Assembly: GCA_002440805.1 (NCBI GenBank)
Contig: DJVD01000234.1
Coordinates: 1,800 to 9,033, forward strand
DNA length: 7,234 bases
Direction: 5' to 3'
From: Chloroflexi bacterium UBA6265
GTDB lineage: Bacteria; Chloroflexota; Chloroflexia; Thermomicrobiales; UBA6265
Shown: positions 5,377-7,234 of the stretch, one piece after another
Numbering within the stretch: the first letter of the stretch is position 1
Layout: each line of letters begins with the position of its first letter
Translations under genes and position numbers: made by a program
Notes under the pieces: model-generated
What the model saw: the letters and a program-made list of their open reading frames with translations, nothing else
Database searches by the model: none
What the model was told of the DNA's origin: nothing

Positions 5377-5556
5377 GACTGTGCGTTCCATCCTTACAGG
5401 CATTGCCGTAGACCCTTTCAGGCCACGCCCTAGACTACCACATTTGCCCCTTCAAGGCAGGGCAATATCGCCGGTGAAAGCATCGGTCTGGGTCAATTGA
5501 TGATGCACAATAGATGGAGAAGATTCTATAGGAGCGTACGAACGCAGGAGTACGGG

Positions 5557-6417
5557 ATGAGGGTCGAAATTTTGGGCAGTGGCGGTGCTGTTGCCGTCCC
5601 TCGGCCGGGTTATCACAATCGCTATAACGACGAAGCTCGCGAGCGCGGCGTGCCCTGGCAGCGGCGTGGACCGGCGGTGTTTTTCCACGATGCGAACATC
5701 CTTTTCGACACCCCGGAAGATGTCGCAGAATCGCTCAATCGTGCCGAAATCGACACAGTTCGCGCGTGCTTTTACTCCCACTGGCATCCCGATCACGTGA
5801 TGGGCAGGCGCGTGTTTGAGCAAATGAATTGGAACCTGCGTGGGGGCGAAAGCAGGTGTACCGATGTCTACGTGCCGGAGCGAGTGCGGCAGGACATGAA
5901 GAAGTACCTGGGAACGTGGTCCCACCTGGACTACATGGAATCGCTGGGTATCGTGAAGTTGCACGTCATCGCTCCCGGCACATCGGTGGTGATCGATGGG
6001 TTCACCATCACGCCCCTGCCATTGGCTGAGGAGTATGTGTTTGCCTACCTGATTGAACGGGACAGCACGCGTATCTGGATCGCCATGGATGAGCTGGTCG
6101 GTTGGCAACCGGATGAAGCCCTTAAGGGTCTCGACCTTGCAGTCTTGCCGAGTGGCGTCTGCGAGTTCCATCCGCTTACCGGCGCACGCAACATCCCGGC
6201 CGACGAGCCAGTGCTGCAGTCGGAAATGCGCTTCGAACGCACGCTGGAGTGCATTCGTGAACTGGCACCTCGCCACGCGGTGCTCATACACCTGGATGAG
6301 CCGGATGGCGTTACCTATGACGATGGCCTGGTCCTCTCGGCCAAATACCGGGCTGATGGACTGCCGATCACCTTCGGATGGGATGGACTGATCGTGGATA
6401 CGAATCAACCGGGATAG
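5557..6417 (+). CDS. MBL-fold metallo-hydrolase, PhnP-like (COG1235 type)
   Basis: 286 residues. The ATG at 5557 is preferred over starts from 5497 because AGGAG (5546-5550) lies 6 nt before it and MRVEILGSGG is the usual beginning of this fold. The metal-binding motif is H75-W-H77-P-D79-H80. Further candidate ligands are Asp178 in IWIAMDEL and His245 in VLIHLDEPDGVTYDD. PhnP-like relatives cleave cyclic phosphodiester bonds, typically with two metal ions; the true substrate here is unknown. Relatives usually carry a Cys-x-Cys-x-x-Cys cluster just after 'PRPG' in the N-terminal loop, which binds a structural zinc. Here that stretch is PRPGYHNRYNDEARERG, with Tyr19, Asn21 and Asn24 in place of the Cys, so the site is lost or altered. 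It is divergent from the 40-residue protein gene and 105 nt upstream of the ABC transporter gene. Confidence 0.85.
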   Translation: MRVEILGSGGAVAVPRPGYHNRYNDEARERGVPWQRRGPAVFFHDANILFDTPEDVAESLNRAEIDTVRACFYSHWHPDHVMGRRVFEQMNWNLRGGESRCTDVYVPERVRQDMKKYLGTWSHLDYMESLGIVKLHVIAPGTSVVIDGFTITPLPLAEEYVFAYLIERDSTRIWIAMDELVGWQPDEALKGLDLAVLPSGVCEFHPLTGARNIPADEPVLQSEMRFERTLECIRELAPRHAVLIHLDEPDGVTYDDGLVLSAKYRADGLPITFGWDGLIVDTNQPG

Positions 6418-6440
6418 GGTGGATATGTGCGCGTCCACTT

Positions 6441-6472
6441 CGGTAGATCATTTGTGCGAACTACCGTAGAAT
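6441..6472 (+). promoter_or_regulatory. Inverted repeat next to a -10-like element
   Basis: CGGTAG (6441-6446) and CTACCG (6461-6466) are perfect inverted arms around 14 nt. TAGAAT (6467-6472) follows directly, five of six matches to TATAAT. No good -35 is visible; the expected position falls inside the repeat. This could be a regulated promoter for the ABC transporter gene, with an activator- or repressor-binding dyad. Confidence 0.38.
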
Positions 6473-6479
6473 AACGTGC

Positions 6480-6499
6480 GGTTCGGCACCATCCGAACC
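6480..6499 (+). repeat. Perfect 7-bp stem in ABC transporter leader
   Basis: GGTTCGG (6480-6486), loop CACCAT, CCGAACC (6493-6499). It lies 23 nt before the TTG start, with a smaller GTTG/CAAC stem (6501-6512) just before the CGGAG SD. No T-run follows, so it is not an intrinsic terminator for the upstream gene. It may affect translation of the transporter or bind a protein. Confidence 0.4.
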
Positions 6500-6522
6500 C
6501 GTTGCGAACAACGGAGTGACCA

Positions 6523-7234
6523 TTGGCCACACAAACCATCCCCATCCCCACTGGCAGCTCCGAGTTTTCCGTCGCCGAGGCGCAGGTTTTCGATCGCAGG
6601 ACGCCGGGGAAATGGATTATTTCCCATTTGCTCCACCTCAAGGGATGGGTCGGCCTGTTCCTCGTCACGGCGTTCCTCACGGAGTTCTTCAACGCCATGA
6701 TCCCGGGCTACACCGGCCGGGCGTTCGATGTGGTGATAGGTGATGGCCTCGATCGTCTCTCACGCCTGCAGGAAATCGCCATCATCCTGGTGGTGATTGT
6801 GCTGGTGCGTGGTACGGTCGATTTCATTGCCCGCGTGTGCATCGAGGTCATGGCAAACAGCCTGCAGCGTAACGCCCGCGAGGAGATGTTCATCAGCCTG
6901 CTGGGCAAAAGCCAGACCTTCCATAATCGCCAGAAGGTCGGCGATATCATGGCCCGCGCCACCAACGATATCCGGCAGATGAACTACATGATCTCGCCGG
7001 GGGCCGATCTCATCCTCAGTTCGATGATTGCGCTGGTTGTGCCGCTGTGGTTCATGGGCCGGATTGACGCCGAGCTCCTGATCATTCCTGTCATCTTCGC
7101 CGTGCTGTTCTTTATCGCGCTTGCCTACTATATGAAGCGGCTCAGCCCGGTCTCCGATGCCATGCGCGCCAGTTTTGGGGCAGTAAACGCCAACCTGAAT
7201 GAGAGCGTGCGCGGGATCGAGGTGATTAAGAGCA
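6523..7234 (+). CDS. ABC transporter, exporter-type membrane domain, 3' end outside window
   Basis: Partial: 237 codons are visible and the frame runs off the window. The start is a TTG at 6523, after a TGA in the same frame at 6517-6519, with CGGAG (6512-6516) 6 nt upstream. This is the N-terminal six-helix region of a type IV (exporter-fold) ABC protein, in which the nucleotide-binding domain normally follows on the same chain. Hydrophobic segments lie at about 42-62, 85-107, 162-180 and 184-203. The conserved GDIMARATNDI stretch (140-150), between the second and third spans, and the NANLNESVRGIEVIK stretch (222-236) are typical of lipid, drug or peptide exporters and of heterodimeric pairs. 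The substrate cannot be told. It lies downstream of the MBL-fold gene and may be separately controlled by the dyads in its leader. Confidence 0.9.
   Translation, partial: MATQTIPIPTGSSEFSVAEAQVFDRRTPGKWIISHLLHLKGWVGLFLVTAFLTEFFNAMIPGYTGRAFDVVIGDGLDRLSRLQEIAIILVVIVLVRGTVDFIARVCIEVMANSLQRNAREEMFISLLGKSQTFHNRQKVGDIMARATNDIRQMNYMISPGADLILSSMIALVVPLWFMGRIDAELLIIPVIFAVLFFIALAYYMKRLSPVSDAMRASFGAVNANLNESVRGIEVIKS

Noticed and set aside
5161..5433. Plus-strand 90-codon frame with several Cys and His
   Set aside because: It overlaps the structured leader and promoter of the minus-strand gene, has no SD and has no coherent domain.
5447..5457. CCCCTTCAAGG shared with the hairpin at 1548-1558
   Set aside because: Only 11 bases match, and the flanks diverge at once; likely chance.
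5497..5556. Start of the MBL-fold gene at the TTG/ATG cluster near 5497
   Set aside because: The extra 20 residues are not typical of the fold, and the AGGAG before 5557 fits the shorter start.
5452..6438. Long minus-strand open frame of 328 codons
   Set aside because: It lies antisense over the whole MBL-fold gene, whose HxHxDH motif and SD identify the real coding strand; the antisense protein shows no recognisable motif.

Overview
The window looks like a moderately GC-rich bacterial chromosome, with SD-led genes, intrinsic terminators and Sec signal peptides. The gene mix (WxL-like surface proteins with a DUF916-like partner, a PPK2-family kinase, a PhnP-like metallo-beta-lactamase fold protein and an exporter-type ABC protein) best suits a Chloroflexota bacterium, perhaps Thermomicrobia-like. 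That assignment is an inference from protein style; another Gram-positive-type lineage such as Actinobacteriota is not excluded. I see no rRNA, tRNA, CRISPR array, transposase or phage gene.

Region 1 (1-4088, + strand) is a row of five exported proteins: a protein with an N-terminal beta-sandwich and a C-terminal WxL-like domain, cut by the window edge (1-833); two small WxL-like proteins (985-1518 and 1574-2134); a DUF916-like, three-domain extracellular protein (2212-3450); and a small WxL-like protein with a Pro/Ala linker (3471-4088). The WxL-like members share a 'GW-x-(V/L/I)' core. The first three also share an 'IP-x-x-T-(V/L)-(V/I)-G-x-Y-x-S-T' tail. In Firmicutes, WxL proteins and DUF916/DUF3324 proteins are encoded together and form peptidoglycan-associated surface complexes. 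This cluster looks like a divergent version, without the terminal WxL tryptophan, without LPxTG and without a C-terminal membrane anchor on the DUF916-like partner. It is the most interesting part of the window. A strong 15-bp hairpin between genes 3 and 4, a smaller hairpin next to the SD of gene 3, and two SD-led mini-ORFs between genes 1 and 2 suggest post-transcriptional tuning of subunit ratios.

Region 2 (4107-5400, - strand) holds a PPK2-family polyphosphate:nucleotide phosphotransferase (4107-4916), convergent with the surface cluster. Upstream of it is a 40-residue single-span membrane protein (5063-5185) with its own consensus SD, a probable promoter (5348-5376) and a clear intrinsic terminator (4972-5008). 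Its leader of about 150 nt carries several inverted repeats.

Region 3 (5557-7234, + strand) holds an MBL-fold hydrolase of the PhnP-like COG1235 type (5557-6417), which has lost the usual Cys cluster. It is followed by the N-terminal part of an exporter-type ABC transporter (TTG start at 6523, running off the window), whose leader contains two perfect inverted repeats. These genes look like ordinary housekeeping or accessory functions with no visible link to the surface cluster.
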